Position numbers and translations under genes: made by a program. The notes beneath the pieces are model-generated. The model saw only the letters and a program-made list of their open reading frames with translations. It was not told the origin of the DNA and searched no databases. DNA of 64,000 nucleotides. Source: Polaribacter cellanae (lineage in GTDB: Bacteria > Bacteroidota > Bacteroidia > Flavobacteriales > Flavobacteriaceae). The stretch is taken from positions 248,001 to 312,000 of the forward strand of contig NZ_CP071869.1 of the NCBI RefSeq assembly GCF_017569185.1. Reading direction: 5' to 3'. Below, one piece after another: positions 27,220 through 35,302 of the stretch; positions within the stretch are counted from its first letter, which is position 1, and every line of letters starts with the position of its first letter.

Positions 27220-27759
27220 TTATAAAAAAGACAAAGCTATAAAAAAGCCATTGTAACAACCATGCAAAAGCATGGACCATTGCAAACCCAAACGTACTCT
27301 AATATAGCCCAAATAAAATCCAATAAGAATTTGTGGTAAAACTAAAATAGGAGACAATAGAAATATACTTAAATTTTTTTCGAAATTTGTAATATGCACA
27401 AAGCCAAATAAAATTGCAAAAAAGTAAAAAGCGTATTTAAAAGATTTTGGTTTCTTAAAAGCAGTTATTGGTGCTCTAAAAATAAGTTCTTCTATAACAG
27501 GAACTACAACTGTTCCAATTAATAAAACTTTCCATTTAGCCATTCCTTTAAACATTTTTTCTACTTCATGAGAATCCATATTTATCCAATCTAGTTCTTC
27601 TAATAAAGCAAAAATTGGTGTAATTATAATTCCTGTTAAAATGCAAACCGCAAAAATTTTTAAAAATAATTGAAAACGATAATTAAAATCTTTGTTGTTG
27701 TCTTTTTCTAAAACAGGGTTTTTAAAATAGGTAATAAGGTTGTAGAAAGTTTCTTTCAT
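27220..27759 (-). CDS. CPBP family intramembrane glutamic endopeptidase
   Basis: Integral membrane protein of 179 residues related to CAAX prenyl proteases and Abi proteins. Motif 1 is PVIEELIFRAPI (Glu-Glu-x3-Arg), motif 2 is FGFVHITNF with its His, and a last motif HGCYNGF supplies the remaining His. Five or so hydrophobic stretches are visible. It follows the LolD-like gene by 48 bases on the same strand. Members have roles from prenyl-protein processing to bacteriocin immunity; which applies here is unknown. Confidence 0.85.
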   Translation of the reverse strand: MKETFYNLITYFKNPVLEKDNNKDFNYRFQLFLKIFAVCILTGIIITPIFALLEELDWINMDSHEVEKMFKGMAKWKVLLIGTVVVPVIEELIFRAPITAFKKPKSFKYAFYFFAILFGFVHITNFEKNLSIFLLSPILVLPQILIGFYLGYIRVRLGLQWSMLLHGCYNGFFIALSFL

Positions 27760-27807
27760 ATAAAAGTTTATACATTAGTAGTATAAAGTAGAGTTCTGTT
27801 ACAATTG

Positions 27808-28467
27808 CTATATAATTTTACCATCTTTCATGGTAAGTGTTCTATCTGCCATTTCTGCCAATTCTTTATTGTGAGTAACTAACACGAAAGTTTGTCCAAA
27901 CTCATCACGAAGTTTAAAAAATAATTCGTGTAAGTTTTTAGCAGATTCGCTGTCTAAATTTCCACTAGGTTCATCTGCTAAAATTACTGATGGATTGTTA
28001 ATTAATGCTCTTGCAACTGCAACACGTTGTTGTTCTCCTCCAGAAAGTTCGTTTGGTTTGTGACGAGTTCGATGCGATAAACCTAAAAATTGTAAAATTT
28101 CTTGAGCTCTTTTTTCGGTCTCTTTCTTTCCTTTCTTTCCAATAAATGCAGGAATACATACATTTTCTAATGCAGTAAATTCTGGTAATAATTGATGAAA
28201 TTGAAAAATAAACCCAATATGATTATTTCGAAAAGAAGACAATTCTTTGTCCGATAAATTTTTAAGTGAAATGTCGTTTACAGAAAGTTCGAAATTTTGT
28301 TCTTTTAGTGGTTTGTCTAAAGTACCCAAAATTTGTAAAAGTGTTGTTTTTCCAGCTCCAGAAGGCCCTACAATTGCAACAATTTCACCTTTTTTTATGT
28401 GTAAATCTACTCCTTTGAGCACTTCTACATCTCCATAATATTTATGAATATTTTTGCTAACAATCAT
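27808..28467 (-). CDS. ABC transporter ATP-binding protein, LolD/MacB-like
   Basis: Cytosolic ATPase of 219 residues: [14 protein letters not shown] (Walker A), [15 protein letters not shown] (signature), [15 protein letters not shown] (Walker B) and the H-loop VTHN. The sequence, with [17 protein letters not shown], is closest to LolD, the ATPase for lipoprotein release from the inner membrane; the permease (LolC/E) is not adjacent, which is normal in Bacteroidota. A one-mismatch -7 box (TACTTTCG, 28487-28494) lies upstream. Confidence 0.85.
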   Translation of the reverse strand: MIVSKNIHKYYGDVEVLKGVDLHIKKGEIVAIVGPSGAGKTTLLQILGTLDKPLKEQNFELSVNDISLKNLSDKELSSFRNNHIGFIFQFHQLLPEFTALENVCIPAFIGKKGKKETEKRAQEILQFLGLSHRTRHKPNELSGGEQQRVAVARALINNPSVILADEPSGNLDSESAKNLHELFFKLRDEFGQTFVLVTHNKELAEMADRTLTMKDGKII

Positions 28468-28501
28468 CTTTTTTTCTTATTTGAAACGAAAGTATAAAAA
28501 A

Positions 28502-28534
28502 GAAATCAGAAACACATAACGCATTTCTGATTTC
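28502..28534 (-). terminator. Intrinsic terminator in copy A of the duplication
   Basis: GAAATCAGAAA (28502-28512) pairs exactly with TTTCTGATTTC (28524-28534) around an 11-base loop, followed on the minus strand by a T-run. The equivalent hairpin in copy B (28662-28694) is degraded, so copy A may be the working terminator. Confidence 0.7.
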
Positions 28535-28570
28535 ATATCAAATCTTATTAAATCAATCAACCCAAAAAAT

Positions 28571-28625
28571 TTAAAATAGATTTTTTATAGTACTGTTGTC
28601 GATAAAATTTTAGGAAACTTACAGA
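28571..28625 (-). pseudogene. Remnant of the 3' end of a second DUF5916 gene
   Basis: The minus strand of copy A still reads NFIDNSTIKNLF followed by a stop. The intact gene ends FIDYNTIKKLF and stop, so eight of the last eleven residues agree. Upstream of this the similarity continues at base level for about 28 bases but with stops and an indel. This looks like the tail of a deleted tandem paralogue. Confidence 0.65.
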
Positions 28626-28727
28626 AGAATAAATTTATTTAAAAATGTGTCTAAGAAAAAAGAAATTAGAAACACATACTGCATTTTTGACTTGATTTTA
28701 AACCTTATTAAATCTATCAATTTAAAT

Positions 28728-31214
28728 CTAAAATAATTTTTTTATAGTATTGTAGTCTATAAAATACACAAATCTTATAGAAAAAGTATGCTGATTTGGT
28801 TGATTGAATAAGTTTTCTAGATTTTCGTAGAAATCTAAACCAGAATTATTGTTTGCATCAAAAATAGAGTTTCTATAGAATACAATCAATTGACTTCCAG
28901 GAGCAAATTGCCAGAAATAATTTAAATCTAAGTTCCAACTATTAAAATTAACATTATTACCAGTGTAAGTTGTGTTGTTAGAAAGAGAACCATTTGAATT
29001 TAAATTGTAGTAACCATTGTAAGCGACATCACTCCAGTAATGTCTAAAGCTTAAAGATATAGACGATCTTGTGCTAAAATTATATTTTCCAGAGATTGAG
29101 TTTGTATAACTTTTTCGATTTCTTTGACCGAAAATTATATTGTTATCAATTTTATCTACATAACCTTGGTCGTTTTCTTTTTTGTTATAATTTAACTGAT
29201 ATTTCAAAGAAAATTGGTTTGTAAAACGATAACGTGGACTTATGCTAAAACCATAATTTTGTTGCGGATGGTTTGTGTAATTGGTAAAATAAATATCTGC
29301 ATTTAACTCTAATTTTTTCTGGGAATTGGTAGAGATCCAAGTATTTATATTCATTTTTTCTGGTCTTAAGAAGTAAATACCACTTGTAGATCCTTGTCTT
29401 GGTTCGAAATAATCTCTATTTTTTGAACCATAGTTTAAATTGCCTCCAAAAGTAAAACGTTTTTTAGTTTGTGCAGATGCATTTAAACCTGCATTGTAAC
29501 CAGTAAAAATTCCAGAAAAATGTTGAAAATTTGCTTGATTGTAGAAGCGAACCCTAAATCGATTGTATTTTTTTGTAGGTTGTAAAGTTCTCCAGCCTGC
29601 ACTTCCATAAATTGTTTGTTCGTTGTTGCTAAATAAAATTCCTAAATCGTTTGGGTTAAAGTCTTTATTTTCGAAATTATATCCCAATTCCCAATTCCAA
29701 TGTCCAGAATTATAGCCAAAACTATTATCGAAAGTATATCCAGTATTTGGGTTTTTTACATCGTCGAAAATATTACTCATTTTAACAGAACCATCTACAT
29801 TATACCTGCTATCTTTTGTTTCTATATGCCAATCTAAAGCAGTTACGTTTGCGTCTCTAAAACGACCATCTCTAGTTACGTTTGTATTAATTAATGTTAC
29901 TGTAGAGTTTTGGTTGAATTGTTGGTCTAAAACCATAATATTATAGTTCGAGAAAGGGTTTATAACTTCTTTTCTATTTGTAACTGTTTTAGAAATTGTA
30001 CTACCATTTATTTGCTCTGTAGTTGTTCTAATGGTTGCTTCTGCAGTTTGTGTAATTGCATTAAAAAAACCAATTCCTAAACCATTTTTTGTTCTACCAG
30101 ATATTTTTACAGCATTTAGCATGGTTACTTTTTTAGGATAATCTACAATTTTTTCATTTACTTTTTGCCCATTAGTATCGAAATTATCTTGTTTTATTAA
30201 GGTTGAAGAAACATCGAATTGATCTATTGGAGCGCCTCCAATTCTTCTAGAATAAAATAACTTTGCTTTGTTAAATAGTTCTGTTCCTTCTGTAAAAAAC
30301 TGACGTTGTTCTGTAAATTGTTGTTCGAAAGGTCCTAAATTTAATTCAACATTATCGAAACCAACTTGACTAAAATCGGGAATTAAAGTTGCGTCTAGCG
30401 TAAAATTATCTGTAATACCATATTTTAAATCCATACCCACACTATAATCGTAAGTTGTTTCTCCATCAAAAGAAACAGAAGTTGCAGATGCATAAGGATA
30501 TAAATTTAATCTAGTTGGTGGTTTTAAATCGTTAAAACCTTTAATTAATCCATCATATTGTGTCCATCTTCCAACAGCATTATCGATATGAGTCCAAGTA
30601 TGTTGTTCGTTTAATTTTTCTAACCTTCTGTGAAAGTTGAAGCCCCAAGACTGTACAGGTCTGTTTGCAAAACGAATGGCTCTGTATGGAATTTTCATTT
30701 CTGCGTTCCAACCTTTGTGTGTTATTTTTGTTTCACCTTCCCAAACAGCACTCCAATTAAGATCTTCGTCTCCATTAGAAACTTTGGCATCTATTCTGTT
30801 TCCTGCAGCTTGTATAATAAATTCAAACGGATTTTGTCCATCGTCATTTGGGTTTATGGTAACTAAAAAGAAATCGGCCAAACCAAAATTATCTCTAACT
30901 GCAAATTCTCGCGGAATATTTTTTGGATCTGGATCTAACATCATTGCAGCAATGTACACAGCATCATCATCATACACTACTTTTACTGTAGTTTGGTATT
31001 GGTCTTTAACAGCCACACCATTATCGGGTTTAAAAATTACAAAATTTGTTAACTCTTCAGCATTTTTCCATGCATTATCATCTAATAGTCCATCAATTTT
31101 TGGTGCTTTTTCAATTCTTGTGGTAGAAACTGTTTTTCGATTTTTATGAATCTGAGCATTTAATTGAAGTGAACCCCAAATTAATAATAATGGTAAATAG
31201 ATTTTTTTGAACAT
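28728..31214 (-). CDS. DUF5916 outer-membrane protein with CBM9-like N-terminal domain
   Basis: Exported 828-residue protein. Signal peptide ends near LQLNAQ. An N-terminal carbohydrate-binding family 9-like beta-sandwich (about residues 30-215; APKIDGLLDDNAW, GWNAEMKIPYRAIRF, WGFNFHRRLEK) is followed by a long series of amphipathic beta strands consistent with a membrane beta-barrel, ending in an aromatic residue (KKLF). This is the usual DUF5916 arrangement in Bacteroidota; no substrate is known. Downstream lies the tandem-duplicated tail. Divergent from sucC across 241 bases. Confidence 0.85.
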   Translation of the reverse strand: MFKKIYLPLLLIWGSLQLNAQIHKNRKTVSTTRIEKAPKIDGLLDDNAWKNAEELTNFVIFKPDNGVAVKDQYQTTVKVVYDDDAVYIAAMMLDPDPKNIPREFAVRDNFGLADFFLVTINPNDDGQNPFEFIIQAAGNRIDAKVSNGDEDLNWSAVWEGETKITHKGWNAEMKIPYRAIRFANRPVQSWGFNFHRRLEKLNEQHTWTHIDNAVGRWTQYDGLIKGFNDLKPPTRLNLYPYASATSVSFDGETTYDYSVGMDLKYGITDNFTLDATLIPDFSQVGFDNVELNLGPFEQQFTEQRQFFTEGTELFNKAKLFYSRRIGGAPIDQFDVSSTLIKQDNFDTNGQKVNEKIVDYPKKVTMLNAVKISGRTKNGLGIGFFNAITQTAEATIRTTTEQINGSTISKTVTNRKEVINPFSNYNIMVLDQQFNQNSTVTLINTNVTRDGRFRDANVTALDWHIETKDSRYNVDGSVKMSNIFDDVKNPNTGYTFDNSFGYNSGHWNWELGYNFENKDFNPNDLGILFSNNEQTIYGSAGWRTLQPTKKYNRFRVRFYNQANFQHFSGIFTGYNAGLNASAQTKKRFTFGGNLNYGSKNRDYFEPRQGSTSGIYFLRPEKMNINTWISTNSQKKLELNADIYFTNYTNHPQQNYGFSISPRYRFTNQFSLKYQLNYNKKENDQGYVDKIDNNIIFGQRNRKSYTNSISGKYNFSTRSSISLSFRHYWSDVAYNGYYNLNSNGSLSNNTTYTGNNVNFNSWNLDLNYFWQFAPGSQLIVFYRNSIFDANNNSGLDFYENLENLFNQPNQHTFSIRFVYFIDYNTIKKLF

Positions 31215-31398
31215 GTAATTTTGGTTGATAGTAAGTAATAGATTTGGTAAAACTATTTAACGAATTTATTAAATTTCATAAAATTATGTTAATTATTAGA
31301 AAGACTCCCTTAATTTAAAAGTGTTACACTTTATAAATGTTAAGAAAATCTTAAAGAAATTTAAAGATTATAACTTTTCTTATTTTTAATTTGAAAGA

Positions 31399-31431
31399 TT
31401 GTGCTGTTTCACATCTGAATTTGTATTTTTG
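31399..31431 (+). promoter_or_regulatory. sucC: Promoter for sucC
   Basis: TTG at 31399-31401 and TATTTTTG at 31424-31431 are 22 bases apart, close to the Bacteroidota consensus. The leader to the ATG at 31456 would be about 20 bases. Confidence 0.6.
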
Positions 31432-31455
31432 TGGACGTTTTAAACATTTACAAGA

Positions 31456-32652
31456 ATGAACTTACACGAATATCAAGGAAAAGAAATTTTAAACAGTTTT
31501 GGTGTTAGAATACAACGCGGAATTGTTGCAAGTAATCATAAAGAGGCTGTAGATGCAGCAAAACAATTAACTGCGGAAACAGGAACAGGTTGGCATGTTA
31601 TAAAAGCACAAGTTCACGCAGGTGGTCGTGGAAAAGGTGGAGGCGTAAAATTGGCTAAAAATTTAGCAGAAGTAGAAAGCATTTCTAACGAGATTATTGG
31701 AATGATGTTAGTGACTCCACAAACGTCTGCAGAAGGTAAAAAAGTAAACCAAGTTTTAATTTGCGAAGACGTTTATTATCCTGGAGATTCTGAGCCAGAC
31801 GAATATTATATGTCTGTTTTATTAAACAGAGCTACTGGTAAAAATATGATTATGTATTCTACAGAAGGAGGAATGGATATAGAAACAGTTGCAGAAGAAA
31901 CACCACATTTAATTTTTACGGAAGAAATAGATCCTTTATTAGGAATTATGCCTTTTCAAGCACGTAAAATTGCCTTCAATTTAGGCTTGTCTGGAACTGC
32001 TTTTAAAGAAATGACAAAATTTGTAACGAATTTATACAAAGCATATATTGGTTCAGATTCTTCGATGTTCGAAATTAATCCTGTGTTAAAGACCTCTGAT
32101 GATAAAATTATGGCTGTAGATGCAAAAGTTTCTTTAGATGAAAATGCGTTATATAGACATAGAGATTATGCAGCAATGCGCGATTTAAGAGAAGAAAACC
32201 CAATTGAAGTTGAAGCGAAAGCTGCTGGTTTAAACTATGTAGATTTAGATGGAAACGTTGGTTGTATGGTTAATGGAGCTGGATTGGCAATGGGAACTAT
32301 GGATTTAATTAAAGAATCTGGTGGAGAACCTGCCAACTTTTTAGATGTTGGTGGAACAGCAGATGCACAAAGAGTAGAAACTGCTTTTGGTATTATTTTA
32401 AAAGACCCGAATGTAAAAGCAATTTTAGTAAATATTTTTGGAGGTATTGTTCGTTGTGACAGAGTTGCACAAGGTGTTGTAGATGCTTACAAAAGTATGG
32501 GAGACAGAATTAATGTTCCTATTATTTGCCGTTTACAAGGTACAAATGCAAAAGAAGCAAAAGAATTGATAGACAATTCTGGAATGGAAATAATTTCTGC
32601 AACAGAGTTCCAAGAAGCAGCAGATAAAGTACAGGAAGTTTTAGAGGCTTAA
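31456..32652 (+). CDS. sucC: Succinyl-CoA synthetase (ADP-forming) beta subunit
   Basis: TCA-cycle enzyme subunit that, with SucD, converts succinyl-CoA and ADP/GDP to succinate and a nucleoside triphosphate. The 398 residues match family length: MNLHEYQGKEIL opening, an ATP-grasp domain (VIKAQVHAGGRGKGGGVKLA; SSMFEINPVLKT) and a C-terminal CoA-ligase domain with DGNVGCMVNGAGLAMGTMDL, GGTADAQRVETAF and NIFGGIVRCD. sucD is not adjacent. A strong terminator follows. Confidence 0.96.
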   Translation: MNLHEYQGKEILNSFGVRIQRGIVASNHKEAVDAAKQLTAETGTGWHVIKAQVHAGGRGKGGGVKLAKNLAEVESISNEIIGMMLVTPQTSAEGKKVNQVLICEDVYYPGDSEPDEYYMSVLLNRATGKNMIMYSTEGGMDIETVAEETPHLIFTEEIDPLLGIMPFQARKIAFNLGLSGTAFKEMTKFVTNLYKAYIGSDSSMFEINPVLKTSDDKIMAVDAKVSLDENALYRHRDYAAMRDLREENPIEVEAKAAGLNYVDLDGNVGCMVNGAGLAMGTMDLIKESGGEPANFLDVGGTADAQRVETAFGIILKDPNVKAILVNIFGGIVRCDRVAQGVVDAYKSMGDRINVPIICRLQGTNAKEAKELIDNSGMEIISATEFQEAADKVQEVLEA

Positions 32653-32671
32653 TAAAGTTTTTAATACATAG

Positions 32672-32704
32672 AAAAAACCTTTACATCTTTTGTAAAGGTT
32701 TTTT
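32672..32704 (+). terminator. Intrinsic terminator after sucC
   Basis: AAAAAACCTTTACA at 32672-32685 pairs exactly with TGTAAAGGTTTTTT at 32691-32704 around a five-base loop, followed by further T residues. Confidence 0.9.
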
Positions 32705-32748
32705 TTGGCTCAATTTTTGAAATGAAAAAAATAGTATATTTATATTCT

Positions 32749-33210
32749 ATGAAACTCTCTTTTAAAATTACATTTTTTTTACTCTTTATTTTCGCTTCTA
32801 CCTTTTCGTTTGGAGCTATTTCTTTGACAAAATATAAACCAAATGTTGTCGTTTTAGAACAAGATTATACAATTTTAATTAAAAAAATAAAGGCTAAAAT
32901 AAATTTTCTAAAAAAGCAGAGAAAAAAGTTTAAAACGGCTAAAAAATGGTCTCCAGTTCAAGAAAAAAGCTACTTAAAACAGCTGACAACATTAAAAATG
33001 AATCTAAAAAAATTAGGTTATAATGAAGGGAAAGAATTAACTATTCAGCAAAAAATAATAAAACTTCAAAAGCAATTAAAATACATTAATAATAGTAGAG
33101 TTAATAAGAACGCTAAAAGTGGTTGGACCCAAAAAGACGATTCTATTTACGAGAAAAAAGCGAGTAAATTAATTGATAGTATTATTAAATTAAGGATGAT
33201 TAAGGAGTAG
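32749..33210 (+). CDS. Unknown lysine-rich secreted protein
   Basis: Not recognised. From the ATG at 32749 it has 153 residues with a signal peptide (MKLSFKITFFLLFIFASTFS) and then a helical, very Lys-rich body (KKIKAKINFLKKQRKKFKTA, TLKMNLKKLGYN, KLQKQLKYI) suggestive of coiled coil. An earlier in-frame ATG at 32722 would put nine extra residues before the signal peptide and is less likely. It sits alone between sucC and uvrB (convergent with uvrB, 34 bases apart). High predicted charge suggests binding to nucleic acid, polysaccharide or membrane phosphates, but this is guesswork. Confidence 0.6.
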   Translation: MKLSFKITFFLLFIFASTFSFGAISLTKYKPNVVVLEQDYTILIKKIKAKINFLKKQRKKFKTAKKWSPVQEKSYLKQLTTLKMNLKKLGYNEGKELTIQQKIIKLQKQLKYINNSRVNKNAKSGWTQKDDSIYEKKASKLIDSIIKLRMIKE

Positions 33211-33244
33211 AAATTTCTTCCTACCCATTCTTAAAAAAAAAAAA

Positions 33245-35233
33245 TTAAATCTGTTCTTTTAGAACAGCAATCTCGTCACGTAATTGGGCAGCAACAATAA
33301 AATCTAAACCTTTTGCTGCAGCTTCCATTTGTTTGCGTTTTGAGCGGATGCGTTTTTCAATTTCTTCTTTTGGTAAATACTGTAAATCTTGTTCTGCTGC
33401 GACTTGTTGTGCATTGTTATAATGATAACTAGAAACAGCCGATTTTGTTAATGTATTATCAATTTTTTTGTTAATTTGAGTAGGAGTAATGTTGTTTTTT
33501 GTGTTGTAAGCTATTTGTTTTTCTCTTCTACGTTCAGTCTCGTCAATTGTTTTTTGCATACTTGCAGTTACTTTATCTGCATATAAAATTGCCAAACCAT
33601 TTACATTTCTTGCAGCTCTACCAATAGTTTGTGTTAATGATTTTGTATTTCTTAAAAAACCTTCTTTATCTGCATCTAAAATAGCCACTAAAGAAACTTC
33701 TGGTAAATCTAAACCTTCACGTAATAAGTTTACTCCAATTAAAACATCGAACAAACCTTTACGCAAATCTTGCATAATTTCTACACGTTCCAAGGTATCT
33801 ACATCCGAATGTATATATCTACAACGAATATCTACTCTTGTTAAGTATTTCGTTAACTCTTCTGCCATTCTTTTGGTTAAGGTTGTTACCAACGTTCGTT
33901 CGTCTTTTTCTACTCTGGTTTGAATTTCTTCAATTAAATCGTCAATTTGATTTAAACTTGGTCTTACTTCAACAATAGGATCTAACAAGCCTGTTGGACG
34001 AATAATTTGCTCTATAAAAACACCTTCCGTTTTTTGTAATTCATAATCTGCAGGAGTTGCAGAAACAAATATGGTTTGATTTTGAATGGCTTCAAACTCC
34101 TCAAACTTTAAAGGTCTGTTATCCATTGCTGCTGGCAATCGAAAACCATATTCTACCAAATTTTCTTTTCTACTTCTATCTCCACCATACATTGCATGGG
34201 TTTGTGGCACAGTTACGTGACTCTCATCAATAACCATTAAATAATCATTTGGAAAATAATCTAACAAGCAGAAAGGTCTTGTTCCTGGTAATCTACCATC
34301 TAAATAGCGAGAATAATTTTCAATTCCAGAACAATATCCTAATTCACGAATCATTTCTAAATCGAATTCAGTACGTTCTTTAATACGTTTTGCTTCTAAA
34401 TGTTTTCCTATTTCATTAAAAAAATCGATCTGTTTCATCATATCTTCCTGAATTTGATGAATGGCGTTTTGAAGTACATCTGGAGAGGTAACAAATAAAT
34501 TTGCGGGATAAATACTTAATTCTTCAAAAGTATTTATAATGGCATTGCTTTCTAAATCGAACAATTCTATTTCTTCGATTTCATCACCAAAAAAATGAAC
34601 TCTGTAGCCATTATCTCCATAAGAAGGATAAATTGTAACTACATCGCCCTTTACTTTAAAGGTTCCGCTTTTTATTTCTACTTCGGTTCTAGCATATAAA
34701 CTGGTAACTAATTGATGTAAAAATTTGGTTCTAGATATTTGTTGCCCAACTTGAATAGGAATTACGTTTTTCTTAAATTCTGTGGGGTTTCCAATACCAT
34801 ATAAACAGGAAACTGAAGCGACAACTAACACATCTCTTCGTCCAGAAAGTAGGGAAGAAGTGGTGCTTAAACGAAGTCGTTCGATATCTTCATTTATAGA
34901 TAAATCTTTTTCTATAAATGTTCCAGTAACTGGAATGTAGGCTTCTGGCTGATAATAATCGTAGTATGAAACGAAATATTCTACTGCGTTTTCAGGAAAA
35001 AATTGTTTGAACTCAGAATATAATTGTGCAGCCAAAGTTTTATTATGAGCCAAAACTAAGGTTGGTTTTTTTACTTGTTTAACAACATTTGCAACTGTAA
35101 ATGTTTTCCCAGAACCAGTAACACCTAACAAGGTTTGATACTTTTCTCCAGATAAAACTCCACTAGAAAGTTCTTTAATTGCTTGTGGTTGATCTCCTGT
35201 TGGAGAAAATTCTGATACCAATTTAAATTCCAT
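33245..35233 (-). CDS. uvrB: Excinuclease ABC subunit B
   Basis: Cytosolic nucleotide-excision repair helicase that receives damaged DNA from UvrA and recruits UvrC. The 662-residue protein has GVTGSGKTFTVANV (Walker A), the beta-hairpin YYDYYQPEAYIP, IDESHVTVPQ (Walker B), LLREGLDLPEVSLVAILDAD, the second helicase motif QTIGRAARNVNG, and a C-terminal UVR domain (KRKQMEAAAKGLDFIVAAQL). Length and order are standard. It appears monocistronic. Confidence 0.97.
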   Translation of the reverse strand: MEFKLVSEFSPTGDQPQAIKELSSGVLSGEKYQTLLGVTGSGKTFTVANVVKQVKKPTLVLAHNKTLAAQLYSEFKQFFPENAVEYFVSYYDYYQPEAYIPVTGTFIEKDLSINEDIERLRLSTTSSLLSGRRDVLVVASVSCLYGIGNPTEFKKNVIPIQVGQQISRTKFLHQLVTSLYARTEVEIKSGTFKVKGDVVTIYPSYGDNGYRVHFFGDEIEEIELFDLESNAIINTFEELSIYPANLFVTSPDVLQNAIHQIQEDMMKQIDFFNEIGKHLEAKRIKERTEFDLEMIRELGYCSGIENYSRYLDGRLPGTRPFCLLDYFPNDYLMVIDESHVTVPQTHAMYGGDRSRKENLVEYGFRLPAAMDNRPLKFEEFEAIQNQTIFVSATPADYELQKTEGVFIEQIIRPTGLLDPIVEVRPSLNQIDDLIEEIQTRVEKDERTLVTTLTKRMAEELTKYLTRVDIRCRYIHSDVDTLERVEIMQDLRKGLFDVLIGVNLLREGLDLPEVSLVAILDADKEGFLRNTKSLTQTIGRAARNVNGLAILYADKVTASMQKTIDETERRREKQIAYNTKNNITPTQINKKIDNTLTKSAVSSYHYNNAQQVAAEQDLQYLPKEEIEKRIRSKRKQMEAAAKGLDFIVAAQLRDEIAVLKEQI

Positions 35234-35302
35234 AATTGTAAAAATACGGATTGTTTGTAAAATTAAAAGAATCTTATATTAAGTTTATTTAATTCTTAAA
35301 AA

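Larger units (their letters stand above)
28497..28765. repeat. Tandem duplication with 157-160 base period
   Basis: Copy A (about 28497-28610) and copy B (about 28657-28767) align at an offset of 160 bases over AGAAATYAGAAACACATA, GCATTT, CTTATTAAATC-ATCAA and, after a three-base gap, at 157 bases over TTTTTTATAGTA-TGT-GTC. Copy B includes the 3' end of the DUF5916 gene; copy A lies outside any gene. Confidence 0.8.

Noticed and set aside
27220-27759. Abortive-infection defence gene (Abi, CPBP)
   Set aside because: The CPBP family is broad and mostly housekeeping; there is no neighbouring defence or bacteriocin gene.
30637-31149. 170-codon plus-strand frame inside the DUF5916 gene
   Set aside because: Antisense of the CBM9-like domain; no start signal, no homology seen.
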